From NCBI GenBank assembly GCA_964422155.1, contig CAYQZZ010000021.1, forward strand, positions 1 through 32,176: a stretch of DNA of 32,176 bases, in the 5' to 3' direction. Position numbers and translations under genes: made by a program. Of this stretch, positions 9,065-16,977 are shown piece by piece. Every line of letters starts with the position of its first letter. Position 1 is the stretch's first letter. The DNA is from JBGPRB01 sp964422155 (GTDB taxonomy: Bacteria > Chloroflexota > Dehalococcoidia > Dehalococcoidales > RBG-16-60-22). The notes under the pieces are model-generated. The model ran no database searches and was not told where the DNA came from. It saw only the letters and a list, made by a program, of their open reading frames with translations.

Positions 9065-10018
9065 CTAATAGAAAAACTGCCTTACGGCAGCACTGATTCT
9101 CTCCCGGCTGGGGATTACATATCGCTCCATGGGCGGACTATAAGGTATCGGCACATCAAGACCGCAGACACGCTTGGGAGGCGCCTTCAGACGGCGGAAG
9201 ATATTATCATCCTCGACAATCAATGAGATGATTTCTGAGGCAGCGCTGCAGGTTTGACAGGCCTCGTCAACGACTACCAGCCTGCCCGTCTTAGCCACCG
9301 AATTTCTGATTGTTTCCCTGTCCAGCGGGACGAGAGTCCGCGGGTCAATGACCTCTACCGATATCCCCTGCTTTGCCACCTCCTCCGCCACCGCCAGGGC
9401 TTCATGCACCATGCGCGACAGGGCGACTACCGTTACATCGGTGCCTTCTTTCTTTACATCCGCCCTGCCCAGGGGAATGGTATAATCCTCCTCCGGCACT
9501 TCGCCAGGCAAAGGCGCCAGCAGGGTATGCTCGAATGATATCACAGGGTTATTATCCCTGAGGGCGGTCTTCAATAGTCCTTTAATGTCATAAGGGGTGG
9601 AGGGGAGAATAATTTTAAGCCCGGGCACGTTCATATACATAGAATAAGGGCTTATCGAATGTTGCGCTGCCCAGTGCATACCCGCGCCGAAACTCATACG
9701 TATCAACATGGGAAAATGTGTCTGCCCGCCGAACATATAGGTAATTTTGGCCGCCTGGTTTACCATCTGGTCCATCGCGACGAAGCCGAACGTGGCCATG
9801 CGTAGGTCAGCAATCGCCCGGTAACCCGAGCCGGCCAGTCCGATAGCCGTACCCACAAAGACGGACTCTGATATCGGCGTCACTCTGACCCGGTCCTCCC
9901 CAAATTCACTGCGTAGCTCTGGCTGGGTGTCAGTAGCCAGGTAAACGAGCTTGATGTTTCGTCGGAACTCCTCCTGGATGGCCTCAGCAGCAGCCCTGGC
10001 ATAGCCTATTTCTTTCAT
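9065..10018 (-). CDS. Thiamine-dependent 2-oxoacid (or acetoin) dehydrogenase E1, beta subunit
   Basis: 317 residues, typical length for the beta subunit of heterotetrameric pyruvate, branched-chain or acetoin dehydrogenase E1. It shows the transketolase-type pyrimidine-binding fold, with G-G-Q-T-H-F-P then A-A-Q-H-S, whose His is the conserved active-site His. The C-terminal half contains V-I-D-P-R-T-L-V-P-L-D and ends with the family's V-P-I-P-Y-S-P-P-M-E motif. It starts with ATG 27 bp after the alpha-subunit stop, preceded by GAGAGGG. The two subunits form one active site that decarboxylates a 2-oxoacid or acetoin on TPP. No lipoyl E2 or E3 gene lies in the window, so the substrate and acceptor cannot be assigned; acetoin dehydrogenase and pyruvate dehydrogenase are the main alternatives. 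Confidence 0.93.
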   Translation of the reverse strand: MKEIGYARAAAEAIQEEFRRNIKLVYLATDTQPELRSEFGEDRVRVTPISESVFVGTAIGLAGSGYRAIADLRMATFGFVAMDQMVNQAAKITYMFGGQTHFPMLIRMSFGAGMHWAAQHSISPYSMYMNVPGLKIILPSTPYDIKGLLKTALRDNNPVISFEHTLLAPLPGEVPEEDYTIPLGRADVKKEGTDVTVVALSRMVHEALAVAEEVAKQGISVEVIDPRTLVPLDRETIRNSVAKTGRLVVVDEACQTCSAASEIISLIVEDDNIFRRLKAPPKRVCGLDVPIPYSPPMERYVIPSRERISAAVRQFFY

Positions 10019-10045
10019 TGGTTTTTTCCCTCTCTCTAGTCAGCA

Positions 10046-11011
10046 TTAGGCGGAATACACGTCCGCCAGGGCATCCTCTGGGGCGGGAAGCGGACTCTCC
10101 CGGGCATACGTCACGGCCTCTTCAATAAGTTCCATTACCTGGCGTTCGATTTTTTGGAGTTCCGGCGGGGTGATAATGCCGTCTTCCAGTAGTTTACGTT
10201 CGAAGCGGACGATGGGACACCGCTTTTTCCATACTTCGAGTTCTTCCTTAGGACGCAGGTCCGGTATGGCCGGTGGGACGAAATGGCCGGACCATCGGTA
10301 GGTTTTGAACTCTATAAAATATGGTCCCCTACCCCCCCTTACCCGGTCGATGGCACTCTTCGCTGCCTCACAGACGGCAATAGCATCGTTACCGTCAACC
10401 GAAATCGTCGGCATATCATAGGCTAACGCCCTTTTTACCAGGTCTCCCCCGGCGATGGCATATGTATAAAGAGTGTTTACCCCGTACATATTGTTCTCAC
10501 AGGCGAAAAGGAGGGGTAACCGCCATATTGAAGCCAAGTTCATCGCCTCCTGGAATTCACCTTCTTGGCAGGCGCCGTCACCGAAGAACACCACGGCTAT
10601 CTTGCCTTTGCCATCCAGCTTCGCCGCCAGCGCAGCCCCCGTGGCGATAGGCAGCCCCGCGCCCACGATGCCATTAGCCCCCAGGATGCCTATGCCGAAG
10701 TCGGCAATGTGCATCGAGCCGCCCTTGCCTTTACAGTAGCCGGTCTTTTTCCCGAAAATCTCGGCCATCATCCGGCGGACATCAGCACCCTTGGCGATAA
10801 GGTGACCGTGCCCGCGGTGATTGCTGATGATACGGTCGCCTTCCTCCAGATTCGCACAGACCCCGGTCGCGACCGCCTCCTGGCCGATATAGGGGTGGAC
10901 CAACCCGGGCACCGCGCCATTTTTTACTTCCTGGCACGCTCTTTCGTCAAAGCGGCGGATGGTCAACATGGTGCGGTACAGTCGAACAAGCGTATCGTTA
11001 TCTATAGCCAC
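10046..11011 (-). CDS. Thiamine-dependent 2-oxoacid (or acetoin) dehydrogenase E1, alpha subunit
   Basis: 321 residues, first gene of a two-gene operon with the beta subunit. The TPP/Mg motif starts G-D-G-A-C-Q-E-G near residue 143 and ends at E-N-N about 30 residues later. Y-R-W-S-G-H-F resembles the conserved loop that carries the regulatory serine in mitochondrial E1. The start is GTG at 11011 with AAAGGAG seven bases upstream, better supported than later ATGs. Short alpha subunits of this size are common in bacterial acetoin-type enzymes, but this does not prove the substrate. The absence of E2/E3 beside it is unusual for an operon of this family. Confidence 0.93.
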   Translation of the reverse strand: MAIDNDTLVRLYRTMLTIRRFDERACQEVKNGAVPGLVHPYIGQEAVATGVCANLEEGDRIISNHRGHGHLIAKGADVRRMMAEIFGKKTGYCKGKGGSMHIADFGIGILGANGIVGAGLPIATGAALAAKLDGKGKIAVVFFGDGACQEGEFQEAMNLASIWRLPLLFACENNMYGVNTLYTYAIAGGDLVKRALAYDMPTISVDGNDAIAVCEAAKSAIDRVRGGRGPYFIEFKTYRWSGHFVPPAIPDLRPKEELEVWKKRCPIVRFERKLLEDGIITPPELQKIERQVMELIEEAVTYARESPLPAPEDALADVYSA

Positions 11012-11138
11012 TATCAGGCTCCTTTCCCGGTCTTTATCACTTCGCCACAGTTAGCTTTCCGATATAATATAGCACAGTTCCGCTCTTAATCTAAAGATTA
11101 GCCGGCCTGTACAACCATAAGTTAGAGAAGACAAACAA

Positions 11139-11168
11139 TTGGAGAATTACTTACAGCTAAGATATAAT
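11139..11168 (+). promoter_or_regulatory. Promoter placing transcription start at the ATG (possible leaderless mRNA)
   Basis: TTGGAG (11139-11144), an 18-bp spacer and a perfect TATAAT (11163-11168). The ATG at 11176 begins 8 bp after the -10 box, about where transcription would start. No ribosome site precedes it. Confidence 0.6.
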
Positions 11169-11175
11169 TATTGGT

Positions 11176-11706
11176 ATGAAACATCCGACTTTGAAATGGG
11201 AACTCATCGGCATTGCCGTCATCTTTTTACTGGGGTCGGCGTTACATTTTACCTTCGAGTGGTCGGGTGAATGGACTCCGGTAGGCGTTATTGCCGCCGT
11301 AAACGAAAGTGTCTTCGAGCATCTCAAGCTCACCTTCTGGCCGACGATACTCTATGCGGCTGTAACCTGTAAACTGCTAAGAAAAGGCACAAACAACTTC
11401 ATCGTCGCCAAGACGGCTGCTGTGTATATTATGCCATTGACCATAATAATCCTTTTCTATGCCTATACAACGCTTACCGGAATCGAGAATGTGTTTATCG
11501 ACATCTTCATTTTCTTCGTGGCCGTGGCCTGTGGACAGCTTATCAGCTACAGGATATTGTTAATGGAACCCCTCCCAGAATGGCTGAAATTGTTCTCCCT
11601 GGCCTTTCTCGTGATTCTCGCTTTGATATACGGTTTGTTTACCTTTTATCCACCGCATATACCTTTCTTCATGGACTCAGTCACCGGCACGTACGGCATA
11701 CCATAA
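11176..11706 (+). CDS. Small membrane protein, DUF6512-like
   Basis: 176 residues of unknown function. Four to five hydrophobic segments are visible: near residues 9-25, 50-65, 80-100, 108-125 and 135-155. A conserved-looking stretch H-F-x-x-E-W-S-G then N-E-S-V-F-E-H-L-K-L-x-F-W-P recalls the DUF6512 family by memory; I could not check this. It is an integral cytoplasmic-membrane protein. The ATG is preceded by a TATAAT box at -8 and no ribosome site, hinting at leaderless translation. It is divergent from the E1 operon and probably monocistronic, since the next gene has its own promoter-like sequence. It carries no enzyme motif I recognise. Confidence 0.8.
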   Translation: MKHPTLKWELIGIAVIFLLGSALHFTFEWSGEWTPVGVIAAVNESVFEHLKLTFWPTILYAAVTCKLLRKGTNNFIVAKTAAVYIMPLTIIILFYAYTTLTGIENVFIDIFIFFVAVACGQLISYRILLMEPLPEWLKLFSLAFLVILALIYGLFTFYPPHIPFFMDSVTGTYGIP

Positions 11707-11730
11707 TACCACATGGATACCCTGTTATAT

Positions 11731-11758
11731 TTACCTGAACCCCGCCCTATTGTATAAT
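11731..11758 (+). promoter_or_regulatory. Possible promoter of the DUF4870-like gene
   Basis: A perfect TATAAT at 11753-11758, with a weak -35 (TTACCT, 11731-11736) at 16 bp. A GGAGG ribosome site follows at 11786-11790. Confidence 0.4.
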
Positions 11759-11798
11759 CATAACGAATGAGATAACCCATATAACGGAGGTGACTTCC

Positions 11799-12854
11799 AT
11801 GGAGCTATCACCAGAGGAAAGAAGAAAAATCTACGAGGAAGAGAAGGCAAGGATTGAAGCCAGGGAACAACTGGAACAGGAGAGACGGCAGGTGTCTCCG
11901 GAGACCACCGTAGGCATAGCGCCGAATGTCGCCGGGCTGCTGTGCTATGTCCTCGGATGGGTAACCGGCATCATTTTTTTAATCCTGGAGAAGAAAAACA
12001 AATGGGTCCGCTATCACGCCGCGCAGTCGATAGTCGTTTTCGGCACTCTGTGCATCGCCTTGGGAATTCTAGGTTGGATACCGTTTATAGGCTGGTTCTT
12101 TTCTGGCGTTATCTGGATTATCGGAGTTGTCCTGTGGATAGTCCTCATGGTCAAAGCCTACAACGGCGAGCGGTACAAGGTAGCCTGGGCCGGTGATATC
12201 GCCGAAAGGATGGTCGTTTCTTCAGGAACGATTCCCGACTATCAAAAGCCGCCGGCACCTCCAGAAAGGAAAGAGACACCCCCACCACCACCGCCACCCG
12301 CCGGTATTGATTTGGATGAGAGAATCAATAAAAGAGTCGACGACTTTTTCAAGCGCAGGAATAGGAGGGAGGGGAGGATTACGACATATGCCTTCGCCAT
12401 CGCCTGGAGCATCGTTCTACTGGTCTTTTTCAATTTCTTTTATCAGTATGCCGCCTACTATAATGCCGATACGACCGGCGGCATTGTCACCTGGACGAGG
12501 AGTCCGTTTTTCACCAGCGATATCGGGCTCTGGCTACCGATTTTAAACACCACCCTGGCTATCTCCATCATTGGCCACATCGTCATGATTATCCTGGATA
12601 GAAATATCCTCCGGCAGGCGCTTCATGTCATCATGGACGGGTTCGGGCTGGCCACGGTTATCACCCTGCTCGTCGTTTTCCCCTTCGATTTCAACGTCAT
12701 ACCCAACTCCGTAGCGGCCGCAGCGACAAATACCGGCGTCACGGTAGTATTAATATTTATCGCCGTGGGCTTTGGAATCGGTCTGCTGGTGAGAGTGATA
12801 AGGCTGCTCGTAAGTATCGTGAGAGCGGTGGTGAAGTCACCGGACGCCGCGTGA
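11799..12854 (+). CDS. Two-part membrane protein with DUF4870-like N-terminal domain and proline-rich linker
   Basis: 351 residues. I chose ATG 11799, 8 bp after GGAGG. The in-frame GTG at 11790 overlaps that ribosome site and is unlikely. Residues ~1-32 are a charged Glu/Arg-rich helix. Residues ~40-130 carry three hydrophobic segments with K-W-V-R-Y-H-A-A-Q-S, the typical signature of DUF4870/Tic20-like membrane proteins. A linker near residues 148-168 contains seven consecutive prolines, then a basic stretch (F-K-R-R-N-R-R). The C-terminal half has four more hydrophobic segments and no motif known to me. It looks like a fusion of two membrane modules. Function unknown; the second half may be lineage-specific. 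The coding region is followed by a large palindromic repeat. Confidence 0.82.
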   Translation: MELSPEERRKIYEEEKARIEAREQLEQERRQVSPETTVGIAPNVAGLLCYVLGWVTGIIFLILEKKNKWVRYHAAQSIVVFGTLCIALGILGWIPFIGWFFSGVIWIIGVVLWIVLMVKAYNGERYKVAWAGDIAERMVVSSGTIPDYQKPPAPPERKETPPPPPPPAGIDLDERINKRVDDFFKRRNRREGRITTYAFAIAWSIVLLVFFNFFYQYAAYYNADTTGGIVTWTRSPFFTSDIGLWLPILNTTLAISIIGHIVMIILDRNILRQALHVIMDGFGLATVITLLVVFPFDFNVIPNSVAAAATNTGVTVVLIFIAVGFGIGLLVRVIRLLVSIVRAVVKSPDAA

Positions 12855-12880
12855 ACTGAATATTTAAAGATTGTTTAATA

Positions 12881-12990
12881 TTATCATTCTGAAGGAGTCC
12901 TTCCAGTACTGGAAGGGCGACTGAAGAATCCGTCCTCCAATACGTAGGGATACGGATTCTTCGTCCTTCAGCGGAAGGACTCAGAATAAC
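12881..12990. repeat. Composite ~110-bp palindromic element
   Basis: Nested arms: GAGTCCTTCC (12895-12904) pairs with GGAAGGACTC (12973-12982), and GAAGAATCCG (12923-12932) pairs with CGGATTCTTC (12953-12962). The left arm also contains a perfect 18-bp palindrome at 12899-12916. TTAT and ATAA lie near its outer ends. The structure resembles a BIME or MITE-like dispersed element and could also terminate the upstream gene. Confidence 0.82.
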
Positions 12991-13021
12991 ATTGAGGTAT
13001 TGCAAAACGACCTCTATTCAT

Positions 13022-13049
13022 TTGACAGAAAGACGGGGTATCTTATATG
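13022..13049 (+). promoter_or_regulatory. Probable promoter of the first FAD oxidoreductase
   Basis: A perfect TTGACA (13022-13027), a 16-bp spacer and TATATG (13044-13049), about 60 bp before the start codon. The octamer ATTTGACA also occurs at the promoter at 25348. Confidence 0.55.
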
Positions 13050-13110
13050 CTTTGGCTAGTAGTATCACGATAATTATACAATATTCGAAATCTTCTCAGG
13101 AGGTTTAAAT

Positions 13111-14502
13111 ATGGCAAAAGGCCCATCAATGAAAACAATAAGAGAACCGGCGCAAGATATCAGAGTGTTCCAGGAAGCCGACGTGGTTGTGGTAGGCGGC
13201 GGTCCCGGCGGACATGCGGCGGCTGTCGCTGCCGCCCGAAACGGAGCCAAGACGATTCTCGTGGAGAGGTACGGATGTCTCGGCGGCATGGCGACCGGCG
13301 GTGTCGTTACCATTATCCCCAATCTCACCGGCCGGGACGGCGTACAGGAAATCGCCGGCCAGACCCAGGAATGGATAGACCGGATGGACAAGAGGGAAGC
13401 GACAGCCTACGCTCCCAAGGAACTCTGGGGTTCCACGGACAAAGCCCTGGTGAAGGAATGGTTCGACCGCTCGTTCTTCAACGTCCGCCTCGACCGGGTT
13501 ATCTACAGCGCGCTGTTCGATGCCGAAATTCTCAAGTGCGTCCTTAACGATATGGTCGAAGAAGCCGGCGTTAAGACGCTTCTCCATTCGTGGGGCACTA
13601 AAGCGATTGTCGACGGTAACGAAGTGCAGGGCATTATCTTTGAAAGCAAGTCCGGCAGACAGGCAATACTGGCTAAAATTATTATCGACGGCACCGGTGA
13701 CGGCGACCTGTTCCCCTCTGCCGGAGCCACGTTCGACACGGATATCGACCCGACCATCAGAATCGCCAACCTGTCCCTCTGCTACTGGATTGGCGGCGTC
13801 GACCTCAAGAAAGCCATGGAGTTCCGCGGTACCAATCCTCAGAAATTCGGCGAAATCATGCGCGACCTCATGCAAAAGGGCGGCCACCCCATGTACATGA
13901 GAAGCTGCCTCAAGAACCAGGAGAGCGTGGTCTGGATTCACCCGAGATACGTCGTCACCAGCCAGATAGATGTCGAAGAGCTGACCCGCGTTGAGTTTGA
14001 AGGCCGGAAGAAGATGCTGCTGACACATGATTACTTCAAGAAGAACCTTCCCGGCTTCGAGAAGAGCTTTATCGCTCTTTCCTCACCGCAGCTGGGCACG
14101 CGTAGCAGTCGCAGGGTCCACTCCGATTACATGCTTACCGAAGCTGATGCTAATGCAGACAGGGTTTTTAAAGACACCATCGCCATTTTCCCGGATGTCG
14201 ACCGCGGCGAGGAATCGATGAAGCACCCCTCTCTCCATGTACCCTACCGCTGTCTCATCCCGCGCGGCGTGGAAAACATGCTCGTCGCCTGCCGAGCCTT
14301 CGGTTCCGACCAGGTCATCCAGAACTTCTTCAACCTCATCCCGCACTGCATTGCCTTCGGAGAGGCGGCCGGCACGGCCGCAGCGCTGTGCGTAAAGGAA
14401 GGGAAAAAAATCAGGGACGTCAACATGGATGCCCTGCACGATAAATTGGCCAAGGCGAGCGTGCCGCTGCCCAAAATGAGCAAAGTCAAGGCGGGTGTTT
14501 AG
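13111..14502 (+). CDS. FAD-dependent oxidoreductase (FAD_oxidored-type), copy 1
   Basis: 463 residues. The N-terminal dinucleotide-binding fold is clear: D-V-V-V-V-G-G-G-P-G-G near residues 25-35, an acidic E at the end of strand 2 (V-E-R-Y-G), then C-L-G-G-M-A-T-G-G. The C-terminal FAD-binding segment around R-A-F-G-S-D and I-P-H-C-I-A-F-G-E-A-A-G-T-A-A-A is also intact. The family (PF12831-like) contains flavoproteins of mostly unknown substrate, often in anaerobes. AGGAGG lies 7 bp before ATG 13111. The next gene is a close paralog in the same orientation, so the pair arose by tandem duplication and may form a heteromeric or substrate-diverged set. Substrate and electron acceptor are not evident. 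Cytosolic; no signal peptide. Confidence 0.9.
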   Translation: MAKGPSMKTIREPAQDIRVFQEADVVVVGGGPGGHAAAVAAARNGAKTILVERYGCLGGMATGGVVTIIPNLTGRDGVQEIAGQTQEWIDRMDKREATAYAPKELWGSTDKALVKEWFDRSFFNVRLDRVIYSALFDAEILKCVLNDMVEEAGVKTLLHSWGTKAIVDGNEVQGIIFESKSGRQAILAKIIIDGTGDGDLFPSAGATFDTDIDPTIRIANLSLCYWIGGVDLKKAMEFRGTNPQKFGEIMRDLMQKGGHPMYMRSCLKNQESVVWIHPRYVVTSQIDVEELTRVEFEGRKKMLLTHDYFKKNLPGFEKSFIALSSPQLGTRSSRRVHSDYMLTEADANADRVFKDTIAIFPDVDRGEESMKHPSLHVPYRCLIPRGVENMLVACRAFGSDQVIQNFFNLIPHCIAFGEAAGTAAALCVKEGKKIRDVNMDALHDKLAKASVPLPKMSKVKAGV

Positions 14503-14555
14503 AAAATACGAATAATATTAAAGGCGGTTCAATTCGCCAAATTTATATCATCCAG

Positions 14556-14578
14556 GGGGGTAGCATATGACTACCCCC
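14556..14578 (+). terminator. Hairpin between the two FAD oxidoreductase genes
   Basis: GGGGGTAG (14556-14563) pairs perfectly with CTACCCCC (14571-14578) across a 7-nt loop. Only a broken T-run follows (TTGTGTTT), so it may be an attenuator or mRNA-processing hairpin rather than a full terminator. Confidence 0.55.
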
Positions 14579-14597
14579 TTGTGTTTGGAGGTCTAAA

Positions 14598-16073
14598 ATG
14601 TCAGGGAAACCTTCAGTCAGAACGATTACAGAACCCGCCCGAAAAATCAGGGTGTGGCGGGAAGCGGACGTGGTGGTGGTAGGCGGCGGTCCCGGCGGCA
14701 TCGGGTCGGCCATAGCCGCGGCGCGGAGCGGCGCGAAAACGATACTCATCGAAAGATACGGGCACCTCGGCGGCATGGCTACCGGCGGCCTGGTCAACAT
14801 CATCCCCAATCTCAGCGATATCAGCGGCAAGCAGCGCATCTACGGCCTCACCATGGAGCTGTTAAACAGGCTGGACGCTAGGGGCGGGGCCTCCTATACG
14901 AAAAAGAAAGACCGGGGCACCACCGAGAGAAAGGCGGTCGACTATTACCTCGACGCCAACCTGGGCTGGTTCTATGTGCGGCAGGACCACAATATCGGTA
15001 AGCAGCGAGTGCTGTACTCAGCCGTCGTCGACCCAGAGATATTAAAGGACGAACTGAACGATATGGTGCTGGAAGCGGGAGCCGACCTGCTCCTGCATTC
15101 CTGGGGCACCCAGGTCATCATGGAAAATAATACGGTCAAGGGCGTTTTCTTCGAGAGCAAGTCCGGGCGGCAGGCTATTCTCGGCAAAGTTATCATCGAT
15201 GCTACCGGCGACGGCGATATGTTCGTGACGGCAGGAGCCGAGTTCGATAATGAGCTGGACAACAAACGCCGCACGGCCTGGCTGGCCCTGGTCTGGTGGA
15301 TGACCAACGTTAATATCAGGAAATTCGACGAGTTCAAGGCGTTACAGCCGGAAAAGCATAAGGAACTGATGCAGGAGCTGGCGAAGCTGGGCGGCTACCC
15401 GTTTTTCTTCAAAAGCGTCCTGAAAAACCAGCGTAATACTATCTGGTACCACTGTATGCAGGCGCAGCCTGAGCGTACCGATGCCATGGATGTGGAACAG
15501 TTGACCAGAATAGACGTAAAAGCCAGGAAACGGGCCTTAATAACGTACGATTTCATGAAAAAACACGTTCCGGGCTTCGAGAGGTGCTTCATCATGCTGA
15601 CAGCCCCGCAGCTGGGCACCCAGGGCGGCCGACGGATTATCGGCGAATACACCGTTACCGAAAAAGACCTGGAGACAGATGAAGTCTTCGAGGATACGAT
15701 TGCCATGCTGGCGAATAACGATTACCATGAAATATCCGCCAAGCACCCCACCCTGTGCATCCCCTACCGTTGCCTGGTGCCGAAGCGTGTGGACGGATTG
15801 CTGGTGGCGGGACGGGCGTTTTCTTCGGCGGATACCATCAACGAGTCCTTCAACATCATCCCGCACTGCATCGCCTACGGGCAGGCGGCCGGCACGGCGG
15901 CGGCCATGGCGGCCAAGGCCGACATCCAACCCAGAAAAGTGGACTACAAAGCCCTGCGCGCCAGCCTGGTGAAACAGGGGGTAAATTTGCCGGATATTAT
16001 GAAGACGAAAGCTGCCGCATCCTCAACAACCCAACGAAGGACAAAAGCCGACTACTATCAGAAATACGGGTAA
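14598..16073 (+). CDS. FAD-dependent oxidoreductase (FAD_oxidored-type), copy 2
   Basis: 491 residues, a paralog of the preceding gene along its whole length. The N-terminal regions are nearly superimposable: R-T-I-T-E-P-A-R then E-A-D-V-V-V-V-G-G-G-P-G-G, and E-R-Y-G-H-L-G-G-M-A-T-G-G, where His replaces Cys of copy 1. The C-terminal motif I-P-H-C-I-A-Y-G-Q-A-A-G-T-A-A-A is retained. It differs by insertions, including one near residues 95-135 (F-Y-V-R-Q-D-H-N-I-G), and by a Ser/Thr/Lys-rich tail. GGAGG precedes ATG 14598. Both copies look intact, which argues for distinct roles rather than decay. Substrate unknown. Confidence 0.9.
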   Translation: MSGKPSVRTITEPARKIRVWREADVVVVGGGPGGIGSAIAAARSGAKTILIERYGHLGGMATGGLVNIIPNLSDISGKQRIYGLTMELLNRLDARGGASYTKKKDRGTTERKAVDYYLDANLGWFYVRQDHNIGKQRVLYSAVVDPEILKDELNDMVLEAGADLLLHSWGTQVIMENNTVKGVFFESKSGRQAILGKVIIDATGDGDMFVTAGAEFDNELDNKRRTAWLALVWWMTNVNIRKFDEFKALQPEKHKELMQELAKLGGYPFFFKSVLKNQRNTIWYHCMQAQPERTDAMDVEQLTRIDVKARKRALITYDFMKKHVPGFERCFIMLTAPQLGTQGGRRIIGEYTVTEKDLETDEVFEDTIAMLANNDYHEISAKHPTLCIPYRCLVPKRVDGLLVAGRAFSSADTINESFNIIPHCIAYGQAAGTAAAMAAKADIQPRKVDYKALRASLVKQGVNLPDIMKTKAAASSTTQRRTKADYYQKYG

Positions 16074-16108
16074 TGAGGGTGATATCGCGTGGATCTCACC
16101 CCCTGTGT

Positions 16109-16198
16109 CCCCCTCTCCAAACAGCGAAATCGGAGAAGGCCTTCAATAGTTTGTTTGGAGAGGGGGAATTTACTTGAGAGGGGGCTTCGCCCCCTCTC
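16109..16198. repeat. Two strong palindromes at the edge of the AT-rich island
   Basis: A perfect 15-bp inverted repeat (16109-16123 with 16152-16166; CCCCCTCTCC..GGAGAGGGGG) is followed by a perfect 10-bp hairpin GAGAGGGGGC-ttc-GCCCCCTCTC (16176-16198). No T-run follows the second. They mark the last GC-rich sequence before composition drops sharply. Confidence 0.85.
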
Positions 16199-16518
16199 GC
16201 TACGCACTCCAATTCTACTCATTTGATTATTTTCATTTTATGTTTTTTATTAAGATCACATTATAACATCTATTTCGGTATCCTTATATCCAACATTATA
16301 TATGTTCTGTAATATATTGTTTTCACGCTTACTTTATAATATAATTTTTTCTTCTGTTGTATCATATATTAACTTTTATCAGTTGTAAATATCTTTATTA
16401 GCTTCATACTTTTACAACCTTTCTAACTCGTCACTCGGTAGTACTTTGCTATATCTATAATAATATCTATTTTTCATATCCAAATAAAACATGCTATAAA
16501 AAATAGTTGAGTAAGATA
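16199..16518. other. Very AT-rich non-coding stretch
   Basis: About 320 bp with no credible gene on either strand and composition unlike anything upstream. I see no terminal repeats, tRNA or integrase remnant in it. It forms the left part of the AT-rich island whose promoter starts at 16519. Confidence 0.7.
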
Positions 16519-16547
16519 TTGACATTTCGGAGTTGGAGATATATAAT
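16519..16547 (+). promoter_or_regulatory. Perfect-consensus sigma70-type promoter of the three-gene island
   Basis: TTGACA (16519-16524), a 17-bp spacer and TATAAT (16542-16547), exact on all twelve positions. TGTCAA at 16553-16558 is the reverse complement of the -35 box and spans the expected transcription start, a possible operator half-site. AGGAGG (16566-16571) precedes the first ATG by 5 bp. Confidence 0.85.
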
Positions 16548-16576
16548 ATTAGTGTCAAAGAATTGAGGAGGGTAAT

Positions 16577-16963
16577 ATGACCGATGATTTAGAGTCTTTA
16601 GTAGTAAGTGGTAAGGATGTCGATAAAAAACTCGTTGCACAAATATTATCACCATATGTGAAGCTAGATAAAGATGCCTGTAACATTAGACCTACAGAAG
16701 GATGGAATTCACTAAAAGCTTATGAGAAAATTATTATTTACCTTCTCTCAAGAAAAGCGATGGTGGCATTAGATTTCAACATTCCATCAGAAAGTGCTAG
16801 TACTAGTGAGGTAGCTAAAGATACAGGCTTGAAAACCGGGACAGTTAATCCAGCACTTAGAAATCTCCTAGATGATAATAGACTAGTTGACCAAGAGAAA
16901 GATGGCCGATATTTTATACCGAATCATGCCATTGAACGAGTTAAAGCCATGTTGAATAAGTAA
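16577..16963 (+). CDS. Small winged-helix protein, island gene A
   Basis: 128 residues, AT-rich codon use unlike the flanking genes. I do not recognise a characterised family. Residues ~45-125 look like a winged helix: a long helix (K-A-Y-E-K-I-I-I-Y-L-L-S-R-K-A), a turn, S-T-S-E-V-A-K-D-T-G-L-K as helix 2, T-V-N-P-A-L-R-N-L-L-D-D as the recognition helix, and G-R-Y-F-I-P as the wing. The N-terminal 40 residues are short and charged. It is first in a tight three-gene run, with a consensus promoter and ideal ribosome site. It could be an autoregulator or a structural DNA-binding subunit; the shared domain in all three products favours a complex or a co-regulated module. Confidence 0.78.
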   Translation: MTDDLESLVVSGKDVDKKLVAQILSPYVKLDKDACNIRPTEGWNSLKAYEKIIIYLLSRKAMVALDFNIPSESASTSEVAKDTGLKTGTVNPALRNLLDDNRLVDQEKDGRYFIPNHAIERVKAMLNK

Positions 16964-16977
16964 GAAACAAGGAGACT

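Noticed and set aside
13126..14028. Long minus-strand reading frame (300 codons) opposite the FAD oxidoreductase
   Set aside because: It is a shadow of a clear flavoprotein gene in a GC-rich region and has no ribosome site or recognisable domain.
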